Shown here one piece after another: positions 24,793 through 33,766 of a DNA stretch of 50,775 nt. The DNA lies in NCBI GenBank assembly GCA_045660295.1, contig JAZRDN010000032.1, forward strand, positions 1 through 50,775. Reading direction: 5' to 3'. The first letter of the stretch is position 1; every line of letters begins with the position of its first letter. The stretch is from RGIG8775 sp045660295 (lineage in GTDB: Bacteria > Bacillota > Clostridia > Oscillospirales > CAG-272). The translations under genes were made by a program, and so were the position numbers. The notes beneath the pieces were generated by a model. It did no database searches and was not told where the DNA came from. It saw nothing but the letters and a program-made list of their open reading frames with translations.

Positions 24793-27700
24793 ATGACCAA
24801 CTTTGATTTCCTAAAAAACACTCCCGACTTTGCCTCGTTTGCGGACGTAGCAATATCGGCAGAGAGACTTTTACATATTGACGTTGACTCCTGCGTGCTG
24901 AACTGCCGCAGGGCAATGGAATTTGCGGTCAAATGGATGTATTCGGTTGACCGTGAGCTAACTATGCCCTATCAGGACACGCTTGTCAGCCTTATGAACG
25001 ACGACAAGTTCCGCGACATTGTGGGCGACGACATTTGGCGGCGTATGGAGTTCATTCGCAAGCTTGGCAACAACGCGGCTCACGGCGGCAAAAAAGTCAC
25101 GATTGAACAGGCAGAACTCTGCCTTGAAAATCTCTTTATCTTCCTTGACCAAGTGGCGTATTTCTATGCGCCCGTATACGAGGAGCAACAGTTTGACAAG
25201 TCTTTGCTCTCGCTGACTGTGGACGAGGCTCTTTCCTTTGTTCCCAATGTAGACATCGACATAAACAAGCTGATTGAAGAAAACAAGGCGATGAGGGACG
25301 AGCTTACAGCACGCCGTGCCGAGCAGCAGCAGACCTACGTTCCCAAGCCCCTTGACCTTTCCGAGTACAAGACGAGAAAGATATACATCGACTTTATGCT
25401 TGAGGACGCAGGCTGGACAGAGGGCAAGGATTGGCTGAACGAGGTCGAGCTTTACGGTATGCCCAACAAGAGCGAGGTGGGTTATGCCGACTACGTACTT
25501 TTTGGCCACGATGGAAAGCCTCTTGCGGTTCTTGAAGCCAAGCGCACCTGCGTAGACGTTGCCAAGGGCAGACAGCAGGCAAAGCTATATGCTGACCTTT
25601 TGGAACAAAAATACGGTCGCAGACCAATCATTTTCCTCTCCAACGGCTTTGATACGCGTATTTGGGATGACAAGCATTATCCCGAACGCAAGGTGGCATC
25701 GGTTTACTCCAAGCGCGATCTTGAAAAGCTTTTCAATCTGCACACAATGCGGTCGAGCCTCAAGAACGTGATGGTGGACAAGTTTATTGCCGGACGATAC
25801 TATCAAGAGGGCGCAATAAAGGCGGTTTGCGAGGCGTTTGACAAAAAGAACCGCCGCAAGGCTTTGTTAGTTATGGCGACCGGCTCGGGCAAGACGAGGA
25901 CGGTTATCGCTCTTTGCAAGGTGTTGCTTGACCACGGTTGGGTAAAGAATATTTTGTTCCTTGCCGACCGCAATTCGCTTGTTACACAGGCGAAGCGTTC
26001 CTTCGTAAATATGCTTCCCGACCTCTCGGTGACAAACCTCTGCGAGGACAAGGAGAATTTTGAAGCGCGTTGCGTGTTCTCAACCTATCAGACAATGATG
26101 AACTGTATTGATACTGTCAAGGACGAGAACGAGAAAAAGCTCTTTACTGTCGGACACTTCGACCTTGTTATTGTGGACGAGGCACACCGTTCTATCTACA
26201 ACAAATACAGGGATATTTTCAATTATTTTGACGCGCCTTTGGTTGGTCTTACCGCAACTCCCAAGGACGAGATTGACAAGAACACATACGATATTTTTGA
26301 GCTTGAAACCAACGTGCCGACTTATGCCTATGAGCTTTCTCAGGCGGTTACCGATGGATTCCTCGTTGACTTTACGTCGGTGGAGAGCAAGCTGAAATTT
26401 ATTGAGCAAGGAATCGTATACGACGACCTTTCGGATGCTGACAAAGAAGCATATGAAAATACCTTTGAGGACGAAAACGGTGAACTTCCCGAAAGTATTG
26501 CTTCTTCCGCCATTAACGAGTGGGTGTTCAACGAGGACACCATTCGCCAGGTGCTTCACATCCTTATGCACGACGGTTTGCGTATCGACTACGGCGAAAA
26601 GCTCGGAAAGACAATTATTTTTGCCAAGAATCACGAACATGCCGAGAAAATCCACGAGATTTTCGGCAAGGAATATCCTCATCTGCCGGGTTATACCAAG
26701 GTCATTGACAACTATATGACCTACGCGCAGAGCGCCATTGACGAGTTTTCCGATCCCAAGAAATTGCCGCAGATTGCCATTTCTGTCGATATGCTTGACA
26801 CGGGTATTGACGTGCCCGAAGTGCTTAACCTTGTGTTCTTCAAAAAGGTTATGAGTAAGGCGAAATTCTGGCAGATGATTGGACGCGGCACACGTCGTTG
26901 CGACGGACTTATGGACGGCAAGGACAAGGACAAGTTCTATATTTTCGACTTTTGCGGGAATTTTGAATTCTTCCGTATGAACAATGGGCGTCCCACAGCA
27001 AATCAGATTGCCCTGCAAGGTGCTATATTTAAGTTAAAAGCACAGATTGCTTTTAAGCTACAGGATCTTGCATATCAGACCACCGAGCTGATTGCATTCC
27101 GTAAGTCTTTGGTGCACGATATGGTAAGCAAGGTGCGTGAACTCAATAAGGAAAACTTTGCGGTTCGTCAGCATTTGCGCTGTGTAGAGCAATATGCCAA
27201 TCCCGACAATTACAATTCCCTTACCTACGAAGATACGCTTTTGATAGCCGAGGAGCTTGCGCCCCTTATCACGCCCGACGAGGACGAGGCATCGGCAGTT
27301 CGCTTTGACGCATTGATGTACGGCATTGAGCTTGCATACCTTGCAGGCAAAAAGTATTCCCGCGCACGCACCGATCTTTATAAAAAGGTCAGCGCAATTG
27401 CAGGTGTTGCCAATATTCCCGAGATTATGGCACAGTCGGAGCTTATTAACAAAATTCTGCACACCGATTATTTGGATTCCGCGGGAATAAACGAGTTTGA
27501 GAATATTCGCGAAAATCTCCGTAATTTGATGAAGTATATTCCGAAAATCGGAGTCGTATATATCACGAATTTTGATGACGAAATCCTTTCGACCGAATGG
27601 AACGAATCCGAGCTTGAAAGCGACGATCTCAAGAATTACAAGGCAAAAGCAGAATTCTATATCCGCCAGCATCAAGACGAAGCGACGATTGCTAAATTAA

Positions 27701-28089
27701 AGAGTAACGTTCCCTTGAACGCGGACGATGTCAAGGCACTTGAACGAATTTTGTGGAGCGAAGTCGGTAGCAAAAAGGATTACGAAGCGGAATACGGAGA
27801 AAAGCCACTTGGCGAATTTGTGCGTGAGATCGTTGGACTTGATATGGCGGCGGCAAAGGATGCGTTTGCAGAGTATCTGAACAATGTTAACCTTGATGCG
27901 GATCAAATTTATTTTGTTAACCAAATCATTGAGTATATTGTTCACAACGGCGTGATGAAGGACATGTCAGTGCTCCAAGAATCGCCATTTACGGATAGAG
28001 GCAGTGTCGTTGAAGTGTTCACAGACGTTTCTATCTGGCTGGGTATCAGAAATGTAATTGAACAGATCAATGCAAATGCGGCAGCATAA
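24793..28089 (+). CDS. hsdR: Type I restriction-modification system, endonuclease and translocase subunit
   Basis: The 1098-residue protein carries an N-terminal DUF4145-like domain (about 1-125). A nuclease domain has 'EVGYADYVLF' and 'LAVLEAKRTC' (D...ExK type). The SF2 motor has Walker A 'MATGSGKTRTVIAL' (about 354), DEAH box 'VIVDEAHRS', 'VGLTATP' and motif VI 'QMIGRGTRRCDG'. A C-terminal EcoEI-type domain follows. It translocates DNA and cleaves unmethylated sites when bound to HsdM2S. All key motifs are present and the length is normal. The codon pattern matches hsdM rather than the AT-rich hsdS and abiH. Confidence 0.96.
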   Translation: MTNFDFLKNTPDFASFADVAISAERLLHIDVDSCVLNCRRAMEFAVKWMYSVDRELTMPYQDTLVSLMNDDKFRDIVGDDIWRRMEFIRKLGNNAAHGGKKVTIEQAELCLENLFIFLDQVAYFYAPVYEEQQFDKSLLSLTVDEALSFVPNVDIDINKLIEENKAMRDELTARRAEQQQTYVPKPLDLSEYKTRKIYIDFMLEDAGWTEGKDWLNEVELYGMPNKSEVGYADYVLFGHDGKPLAVLEAKRTCVDVAKGRQQAKLYADLLEQKYGRRPIIFLSNGFDTRIWDDKHYPERKVASVYSKRDLEKLFNLHTMRSSLKNVMVDKFIAGRYYQEGAIKAVCEAFDKKNRRKALLVMATGSGKTRTVIALCKVLLDHGWVKNILFLADRNSLVTQAKRSFVNMLPDLSVTNLCEDKENFEARCVFSTYQTMMNCIDTVKDENEKKLFTVGHFDLVIVDEAHRSIYNKYRDIFNYFDAPLVGLTATPKDEIDKNTYDIFELETNVPTYAYELSQAVTDGFLVDFTSVESKLKFIEQGIVYDDLSDADKEAYENTFEDENGELPESIASSAINEWVFNEDTIRQVLHILMHDGLRIDYGEKLGKTIIFAKNHEHAEKIHEIFGKEYPHLPGYTKVIDNYMTYAQSAIDEFSDPKKLPQIAISVDMLDTGIDVPEVLNLVFFKKVMSKAKFWQMIGRGTRRCDGLMDGKDKDKFYIFDFCGNFEFFRMNNGRPTANQIALQGAIFKLKAQIAFKLQDLAYQTTELIAFRKSLVHDMVSKVRELNKENFAVRQHLRCVEQYANPDNYNSLTYEDTLLIAEELAPLITPDEDEASAVRFDALMYGIELAYLAGKKYSRARTDLYKKVSAIAGVANIPEIMAQSELINKILHTDYLDSAGINEFENIRENLRNLMKYIPKIGVVYITNFDDEILSTEWNESELESDDLKNYKAKAEFYIRQHQDEATIAKLKSNVPLNADDVKALERILWSEVGSKKDYEAEYGEKPLGEFVREIVGLDMAAAKDAFAEYLNNVNLDADQIYFVNQIIEYIVHNGVMKDMSVLQESPFTDRGSVVEVFTDVSIWLGIRNVIEQINANAAA

Positions 28090-28153
28090 AATCATTTGGA
28101 GGATCCGTCGAAACCACATAAGAGTAACAAATATAACGAAAGGAGTGTGAGGT

Positions 28154-29413
28154 ATGTCAACTTACAGCGAACTTATTAAAAATTTTGAAAAAACGAGAGC
28201 ATATATGCGCGACTTCTACGTCTACGGTTTCAAAAGCCGTGACGATTTTGCGACAAAAAGCGCGCGCTCTTACGATGACGAGCGACGTCGTATTGAAAGC
28301 TGGCTTGGCGACCATATGAGCTTTGTTCGCACTCCCGAAGGTAAAAATATTTTTATATCAATAGACAGCCGTTCAATAAGACACAATCCCTTTTACAACG
28401 CGTGGAAAGCCAAAAGCTTCACCGACGGAGACGTAACTTTACACTTTATAATTTTTGATATTTTGTACGAACCTACAATTAAAAAAACTGTTTCAGAGAT
28501 ACTTAAAGAGATTGATGAGAAATATCTTTCGAACTTTGACAGTCCAAAAATGTTTGACGAATCGACAATGCGCAAAAAGCTTAAGGAATATTGCGAAGCA
28601 GGCATAATTATAAGTGAAAAGGAAGGAAGAAGCGTTTATTACAAAAGAACAGAAAATACTGACCTCTCAAATCTTAACGATACACTTCACTTTTTTTCAG
28701 AGGTTGCCCCTTGCGGTATTATAGGTTCATTTATCCTCGACAAAACCGATGCAGACACTGATGCCTTTACCTTTAAGCACCATTACATAACGGGCGCAAT
28801 GGACAGCGGAATACTGGCATCACTTTTCACCGCAATGAAGCAAAAGTGCACGATAACCGCCATCAACCTGAGTCGCAAAAAGAATGAACCCGCAAGAATA
28901 CGAGTCATACCGCTACGCATTTTTATCAGCGTGCAAAACGGCAGACAGCATCTTCTTGCTTACTACCCCGAATATAACAGAATCGCATCATTTCGTCTGG
29001 ACTACCTTTCGGATATAAAGATTGAGGAGCCATCCCCGCGTTTTGACGAGTTAAGAGAAAAGCTTGACGAAATGCAAACTAAAATGTGGGGAGTAAATAC
29101 CAAGAGAAATCGTGACGGTATGGCGGAGATTGAGCACGTAGAGTTTACGGTAAAGGTTGAGAACTTTGAAGATTATATCGTAAGACGCCTTGAACGCGAA
29201 AAACGAGTCGGCAAAGTAGAAAAAATAGATGACAACACCTACCGATTTATTGCTGACGTTTACGATACAAATGAGATGATCCCCTGGATAAGAACATTCA
29301 TATGCCGCATAACAGAATTGACTTTTTCAAACAAAGCCGTCGAAAAAAGATTTAAAGAAGATCTTAATACCATGTATGACATATACGGTATCGGAAAGGA
29401 GAGCGACGAATGA
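28154..29413 (+). CDS. WYL-domain protein 1
   Basis: The 419-residue protein has an N-terminal part with a possible winged helix (about residues 115-165, 'STMRKKLKEYCEAGIIISEK'). Its central WYL-type domain includes 'RVIPLRIFISVQNGRQHLLA' and 'SFRLDYLSDIKI', and a C-terminal extension domain follows. WYL proteins are often transcription regulators of bacterial defence loci and may sense nucleic acid or nucleotide ligands. AAAGGAG lies upstream and the gene follows hsdR by 64 nt, so it may be in the same transcript. Its stop overlaps the next start (ATGA). Confidence 0.85.
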   Translation: MSTYSELIKNFEKTRAYMRDFYVYGFKSRDDFATKSARSYDDERRRIESWLGDHMSFVRTPEGKNIFISIDSRSIRHNPFYNAWKAKSFTDGDVTLHFIIFDILYEPTIKKTVSEILKEIDEKYLSNFDSPKMFDESTMRKKLKEYCEAGIIISEKEGRSVYYKRTENTDLSNLNDTLHFFSEVAPCGIIGSFILDKTDADTDAFTFKHHYITGAMDSGILASLFTAMKQKCTITAINLSRKKNEPARIRVIPLRIFISVQNGRQHLLAYYPEYNRIASFRLDYLSDIKIEEPSPRFDELREKLDEMQTKMWGVNTKRNRDGMAEIEHVEFTVKVENFEDYIVRRLEREKRVGKVEKIDDNTYRFIADVYDTNEMIPWIRTFICRITELTFSNKAVEKRFKEDLNTMYDIYGIGKESDE

Positions 29414-30321
29414 TATTTAACGAGCTTTATTCCGCATACTACAATGCGATCGCCGCTATTATTACCAAAATAATCGATGGTGAAAAATCCGAGAAGGAGC
29501 TTCAGAACATTGTTATTGACCATGCTTTTGGCGAAAGCGTGCTAACGATAATGCCTGCATTGAAAAGCGGCAAGTGGCAGCTTGTATCTTCGGATATGAC
29601 TACAGCTATCGAACACAAGCCCACAATGCCCTTGACATTGCTTCAAAAGCAGTGGCTCAAGGCTATATCTCTTGACCCGAGAGTAAAGCTTTTCGGAATT
29701 GATTTAAAGGGGTTAGATGACGTTGAACCGCTTTTTACCCCCGACGATTTTTATATCTACGATAAATATTCCGACGGAGACCCTTTTGAGAACGAGGGAT
29801 ATATAGAAAGATTCAAAGTTATACTCAACGCCATAAGGCAAAAATCGCTTGTCAAGATAGAAATGACGGTAAAAAACGGGAAACGAGTGTTTGGAGCGTG
29901 TCAGCCGTTGAGACTTGAATATTCGGAAAAGGATGACAAATTCAGAGTCGCCACGAAAGGATGCGTGCTGTTTAAAACCGTAAACATGGCAAAAATCATA
30001 ACTTGTACGCCCTATAGCGGCAATCTGCATTATGACGGTGAAGAACACATATCAAGACACGAGACAATGACAATCAGGCTTGTTGACGAGCGAAACACCC
30101 TTGAGCGCTTTATGCTCCATTTCGCTCACTTTGAAAAGCAAGCCGAAAAACTCGATGATATCCATTACCTCGTAAAAATAAAATACAGCATTGATGACGA
30201 ACCCGAAATGGTCATAAGAGTGCTGTCCTTTGGTCCCACGGTCAAAGTAATAGGTCCCGAGCGATTTAAAAATTTAGTAATAGATAAGCTAAAAAAACAG
30301 ATAAACTGCGAACTCAAATGA
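29410..30321 (+). CDS. WYL-domain protein 2
   Basis: The 303-residue protein resembles the C-terminal two thirds of WYL protein 1. It has 'LQKQWLKAISLDPRVKLFGI' and a WYL-like core ('KRVFGACQPLRLEYSEKDDK'), but no clear N-terminal HTH. It overlaps the first WYL gene by 4 nt (ATGA), so the two probably form a coupled pair or a heterodimer. A terminator hairpin includes its stop codon. Confidence 0.82.
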   Translation: MIFNELYSAYYNAIAAIITKIIDGEKSEKELQNIVIDHAFGESVLTIMPALKSGKWQLVSSDMTTAIEHKPTMPLTLLQKQWLKAISLDPRVKLFGIDLKGLDDVEPLFTPDDFYIYDKYSDGDPFENEGYIERFKVILNAIRQKSLVKIEMTVKNGKRVFGACQPLRLEYSEKDDKFRVATKGCVLFKTVNMAKIITCTPYSGNLHYDGEEHISRHETMTIRLVDERNTLERFMLHFAHFEKQAEKLDDIHYLVKIKYSIDDEPEMVIRVLSFGPTVKVIGPERFKNLVIDKLKKQINCELK

Positions 30322-30339
30322 GAGTTCGCAGCTTTTTTT
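30306..30339 (+). terminator. Terminator overlapping the end of WYL gene 2
   Basis: CTGCGAACTC (30306-30315) pairs with GAGTTCGCAG (30322-30331) followed by C and seven T. The stop codon TGA (30319-30321) sits in the loop. Confidence 0.9.
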
Positions 30340-30361
30340 CCGTGAAAAAGACGGAAAAAGG

Positions 30362-30370
30362 TGGTAAAAT
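30362..30370 (+). promoter_or_regulatory. Possible extended -10 promoter of the AAA+ cassette
   Basis: TGGTAAAAT (TGN plus TAAAAT) lies about 47 nt upstream of the ATPase start and just behind the previous terminator. No good -35 box is visible. Confidence 0.4.
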
Positions 30371-30416
30371 CTACTTGCAATCAAATCAACGAATTTTTTG
30401 AAAAAGAGGTGATGTT

Positions 30417-31517
30417 ATGAAAATAATTCAGTCGGGTGCTACATATACGATTTACGGAGACGGGATTCAGACATATGAAAGACTGCCTGCACGTACGTAT
30501 TCTATCGAATACGATAAAATGTCAGGATGCTATCTGTCGGGGCACACGGATATAGAGGTAAAAGAAAAGACCTACGGAATTCAAAACCTAAAGGTAAACA
30601 AGGTAATAAGTTCGTTTCAGAAAAGTGATAGAAGCCTTGGCGTTATACTTAGCGGAGATAAAGGCATAGGTAAGTCTATGTTTGCAAAGCGTCTTTGCGT
30701 TGAAGCCGTGGAATGCGGTTTGCCCGTTATTTTAGTCGATGCCTGCCTTCCCGGACTTGCGAGATTTATCGAGTCTGTCGAGCAGGAATGTCTAATTCTT
30801 TTTGATGAGTTTGACAAGATTTTCCGTTCAACCGATGAAAAGGACGACCAGGCAAGTCTGCTCAGTCTGTTCGACGGAACTGCGGGCGGTAAAAAGCTTT
30901 ATGTGGTAACTTGTAACGAATTGTATAAGTTAAATGATTACATTGTAAACCGTCCCGGTCGTTTTCATTATCATTTCAGATTCGAATACCCCTCGGCGGA
31001 AGATATTCGGGAATATATGACCGACAAGCTTGAAGAAAAGTATTACGGCGAGATCGAAAAGATTATATCCTTTTCAAAAAGAATCAATTTGAATTACGAC
31101 TGTCTACGCGCAATCGCGTTTGAGTTGAATTTGGGCGTCGGATTCAAAGAAGCGGTATCTGATCTTAATATGTTAAACGTCAATCCCGAAGAATATGATG
31201 TTGTTTTGCATTTTGAAAACGGTATTACACTACATCACTTCCGATACAGAATCAATTTGTTTGACAATGAAAGAAGCTATTATTGGATTACGATGTACAA
31301 CGAAGCAGGAATAGCTGTGATTGATGTTAGATTTGATAAGGTAAATCTTATGTTTGATAGCGCTCGAGGACTCACCGTTATTCCCGCAGAAGGATTGCAG
31401 TTGGATTTCGAAGATTACGATGAGGACGATGCAAAAACCAAACCTTATAAGTTGTTAAAGCCCTCATATATGTCTTTTACCAAATGCAACGTAAAAAATC
31501 TGCATTACACGTTTTAA
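30417..31517 (+). CDS. Classical AAA+ ATPase, first gene of an uncharacterised two-gene cassette
   Basis: The 366-residue protein has a short N-terminal domain (1-60, 'YGDGIQTYERLPARTYSIEY'). An AAA+ core follows, with Walker A GDKGIGKS (80-87), Walker B LILFDE (126-131), a sensor-1 'TCNE' (165-168) and an FtsH/BCS1-like 'NRPGRFHYHF' arginine-finger segment (178-187). The C-terminal 110 residues look beta-rich and have no recognised motif. GAGGTG precedes the ATG. The next gene starts 15 nt after its stop. I recall similar stand-alone ATPases in phage and clostridial accessory regions, but I cannot confirm that here. Function unknown: DNA or protein remodelling is possible. Confidence 0.85.
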   Translation: MKIIQSGATYTIYGDGIQTYERLPARTYSIEYDKMSGCYLSGHTDIEVKEKTYGIQNLKVNKVISSFQKSDRSLGVILSGDKGIGKSMFAKRLCVEAVECGLPVILVDACLPGLARFIESVEQECLILFDEFDKIFRSTDEKDDQASLLSLFDGTAGGKKLYVVTCNELYKLNDYIVNRPGRFHYHFRFEYPSAEDIREYMTDKLEEKYYGEIEKIISFSKRINLNYDCLRAIAFELNLGVGFKEAVSDLNMLNVNPEEYDVVLHFENGITLHHFRYRINLFDNERSYYWITMYNEAGIAVIDVRFDKVNLMFDSARGLTVIPAEGLQLDFEDYDEDDAKTKPYKLLKPSYMSFTKCNVKNLHYTF

Positions 31518-31532
31518 TTTTGGAGGTGCAAT

Positions 31533-33254
31533 ATGAACTATTTAGAAAATGTTGGCTTTGGTTCACCTTCTGAGGAGGATTTTGAAGCAATCGTTGGCAT
31601 GACGTGCCGTGACGGAAAAGCAAAGGTGGGATATTACGGATGCCCATATCTTAATCTCGAACTCGGTGATGTACAGTTAATCGCAAGAACGCAAAGTATC
31701 AACGAAAAAAACGCCCTTGAGGTTGCGGGCTTCGACACACACGCTGTTGGACACGCTGTGTGGGAATTTGCGGTTTCCGATATGGATATTGACGTTCGTG
31801 GAGGCGATAAGTGTGCAAAGCGTGTTATGGCACGCAAGTCTTCAGACCATACCGGTATGGCGGTCGTTAATTTAGTCAACGCAGATGTACTGCCAAGCTT
31901 TTTGGAAGATGATGTTATAAAGGCTCAAATGATTGCGTTCAGCGAGTTGATCCACTATTACAAGGATGAAGACGAGTATGCTGAGTCGGTTGAGGAATCG
32001 CCGCACGGCAAAAAGTTTTTGCTGGGCGAGGGTAATGTATTTCCGGGTGGCTTTTTATTCAATCATTCGCTAAATAATCCCGAAAACGGCAAGGATCAAT
32101 ATTCCGATAATATGGTAAATATCAGAGGACGTGTAAAATCGCTTTCTATTGGCAAAATGGAATTTGGCGAGGAAAGCATTGAGGCATTTATACGTGCTAC
32201 TATAGATACCGAATTCGGAGAGCTTGAAATTGTTCACACCGCTGATCAAGTAGAGAAATGTGAACGCGACAATATACGGGTCGGCGCGGTGGTTTACGGT
32301 GTGTTTGTTCTTTCGGGTGACGTTGCCATATACGAATATAATAATGGCATTGTCCTTGACGAAAAGAATAATCTGGCGTTGGTTCGCTACACCCTGCAAA
32401 AAGGAGATCCCGAACGCCTAAGGTTTGCTTTGTCTGAAACCGCAGAGTACGTATCGGATGCTTCTGATGCCATATTTAGCGGCGCTGACGAAATCATCGA
32501 AAGGTTCAAATATGTAAGAAAGTCAAACCCCGACACCAAATATTTTGCGCAAATGGCGACTATATCCTCTGTTGATGACGGAGACGGCGAACTTCCCTAT
32601 TCCGCAGGACAAAGGTGTATCGTGCTTTCGGAAGATGAGGAAGATAATTACGTTTCTATCGTTTTTGTTGACGTAAACGATAGCGGACATATTCAAAAAA
32701 TACATATTACCGATGAGGGGCGTTATCACTTCAAAATCGATGAACCTCCTCACTACGATAATCCTTTAGAGCGTTTTCGGTTTCCTGAAAACGTGGAAGA
32801 GTCAATGCTTGGCAGAGCGAAATTTCACGCGTTCATAGACTGTGAATATTCGCTTGAAGATGTTTTTGCGCGCAAGGAGTGTTTGGAAGAATATAAAAGC
32901 AATGCAGAAGAAATCACGGCGGAATTCGTCGGCAGAGCAACCGATGAGCTTCTTTCAAACGTATTCGGATATTTGTTCGCAAAATCAGCCGAAAATGGCT
33001 ACAACAAGCGCAACCGACTGCCAAGTGTTTCTTTTAAAGTATCGAAGGCTCTTTTGGAGACATATGATACAGATTCCGATGAGCCGATTGCTCATAAATT
33101 AAGCGAGGCACATGAATTGGGAAAGCAGTTTTTCAAGGATGTGATGATACATTGCGGATACGAGGAGAGTCGTGATCGGTTGAATAAAGTCTTGATGGAC
33201 GCGTTAATCTTTGTTCAACAGTTGGGAGAGATATATTCCGAAAAAATTACATAA
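31533..33254 (+). CDS. 573-aa protein of unknown function, partner of the AAA+ ATPase
   Basis: I do not recognise this protein. It is soluble and acidic, with no signal peptide or membrane helix. The region 195-285 ('VNIRGRVKSLSIGKMEFG', then beta-strand-like stretches ending 'VAIYEYNNGIVL') could be an OB-like fold. The region about 335-410 looks like a second beta domain. The C-terminus (about 440-573) is mostly helical. GGAGGTG precedes the ATG and the gap from the ATPase gene is 15 nt, so the two are one unit. It may be the adaptor or substrate-recognition partner of the ATPase; this is inference. Confidence 0.7.
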   Translation: MNYLENVGFGSPSEEDFEAIVGMTCRDGKAKVGYYGCPYLNLELGDVQLIARTQSINEKNALEVAGFDTHAVGHAVWEFAVSDMDIDVRGGDKCAKRVMARKSSDHTGMAVVNLVNADVLPSFLEDDVIKAQMIAFSELIHYYKDEDEYAESVEESPHGKKFLLGEGNVFPGGFLFNHSLNNPENGKDQYSDNMVNIRGRVKSLSIGKMEFGEESIEAFIRATIDTEFGELEIVHTADQVEKCERDNIRVGAVVYGVFVLSGDVAIYEYNNGIVLDEKNNLALVRYTLQKGDPERLRFALSETAEYVSDASDAIFSGADEIIERFKYVRKSNPDTKYFAQMATISSVDDGDGELPYSAGQRCIVLSEDEEDNYVSIVFVDVNDSGHIQKIHITDEGRYHFKIDEPPHYDNPLERFRFPENVEESMLGRAKFHAFIDCEYSLEDVFARKECLEEYKSNAEEITAEFVGRATDELLSNVFGYLFAKSAENGYNKRNRLPSVSFKVSKALLETYDTDSDEPIAHKLSEAHELGKQFFKDVMIHCGYEESRDRLNKVLMDALIFVQQLGEIYSEKIT

Positions 33255-33266
33255 GTTCTGAAACGT

Positions 33267-33509
33267 TTTTCCTATAAGAATATTAACTATTGGTTACACC
33301 AGATTGGAATGATTGAGTGGAGAGAATGGGAAAACGGAAAAATCAAACACTTTCCAACTGCTCAAGGCGAAGAAGTTGGACTTGTTTTGAAGATTTGGGA
33401 AAATTACGGCAGAAAATTACCCGTCATTTACTTTTCGTAGGAGGCTGAACGCTTTATTATTGACAACATAGAAGCAGTGATAGCAGCCCCAAAAGGAACA
33501 AACGGTTAA
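33267..33509 (+). pseudogene. Decayed paralogue of the gene at 34673-35344 (3' part)
   Basis: Without a start, this frame encodes 'GMIEWREWENGKIKHFPT' and 'IIDNIEAV', closely matching 'EMIEWREWENGKYKRFPT' and 'IIDNIEAI' in the intact gene 1.4 kb downstream. It contains an in-frame TAG at 33438-33440, where the intact copy has an amino acid. It directly follows the 573-aa gene. Confidence 0.85.
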
Positions 33510-33513
33510 TACA

Positions 33514-33747
33514 AAAGATTTTTGCTATGCAGTCGCAAAAGCCTGCACCGAAGTTCTTAAAGAATATGGCTTCTACGGCTACCGATATTCCACAGAATAT
33601 GACTATTTTAAAATTCACCATCTTTTATATATTAAGTCCTTCGCCTTAGGAAACTTTGATGCAATCGAACTACATTCGGACGATGATAGCTACGTTTGCC
33701 GAACTTCGTTCGAGAAAGAAATGGAGCTCTTGATGTTTGATATGTAA
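33514..33747 (+). pseudogene. Decayed paralogue of the gene at 35948-36664 (3' part)
   Basis: The frame reads 'CYAVAKACTEVLKEYGFYGY' and ends 'SFEKEMELLMFDM'. This matches 'CYAVARGCTEAIKKYGFKGY' and 'SFEKELELLLFDM' of the intact gene. No start codon or N-terminal part remains. It lies on the plus strand, while the intact paralogue is on the minus strand. Confidence 0.85.
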
Positions 33748-33766
33748 TGATGATATGGAGATTATA

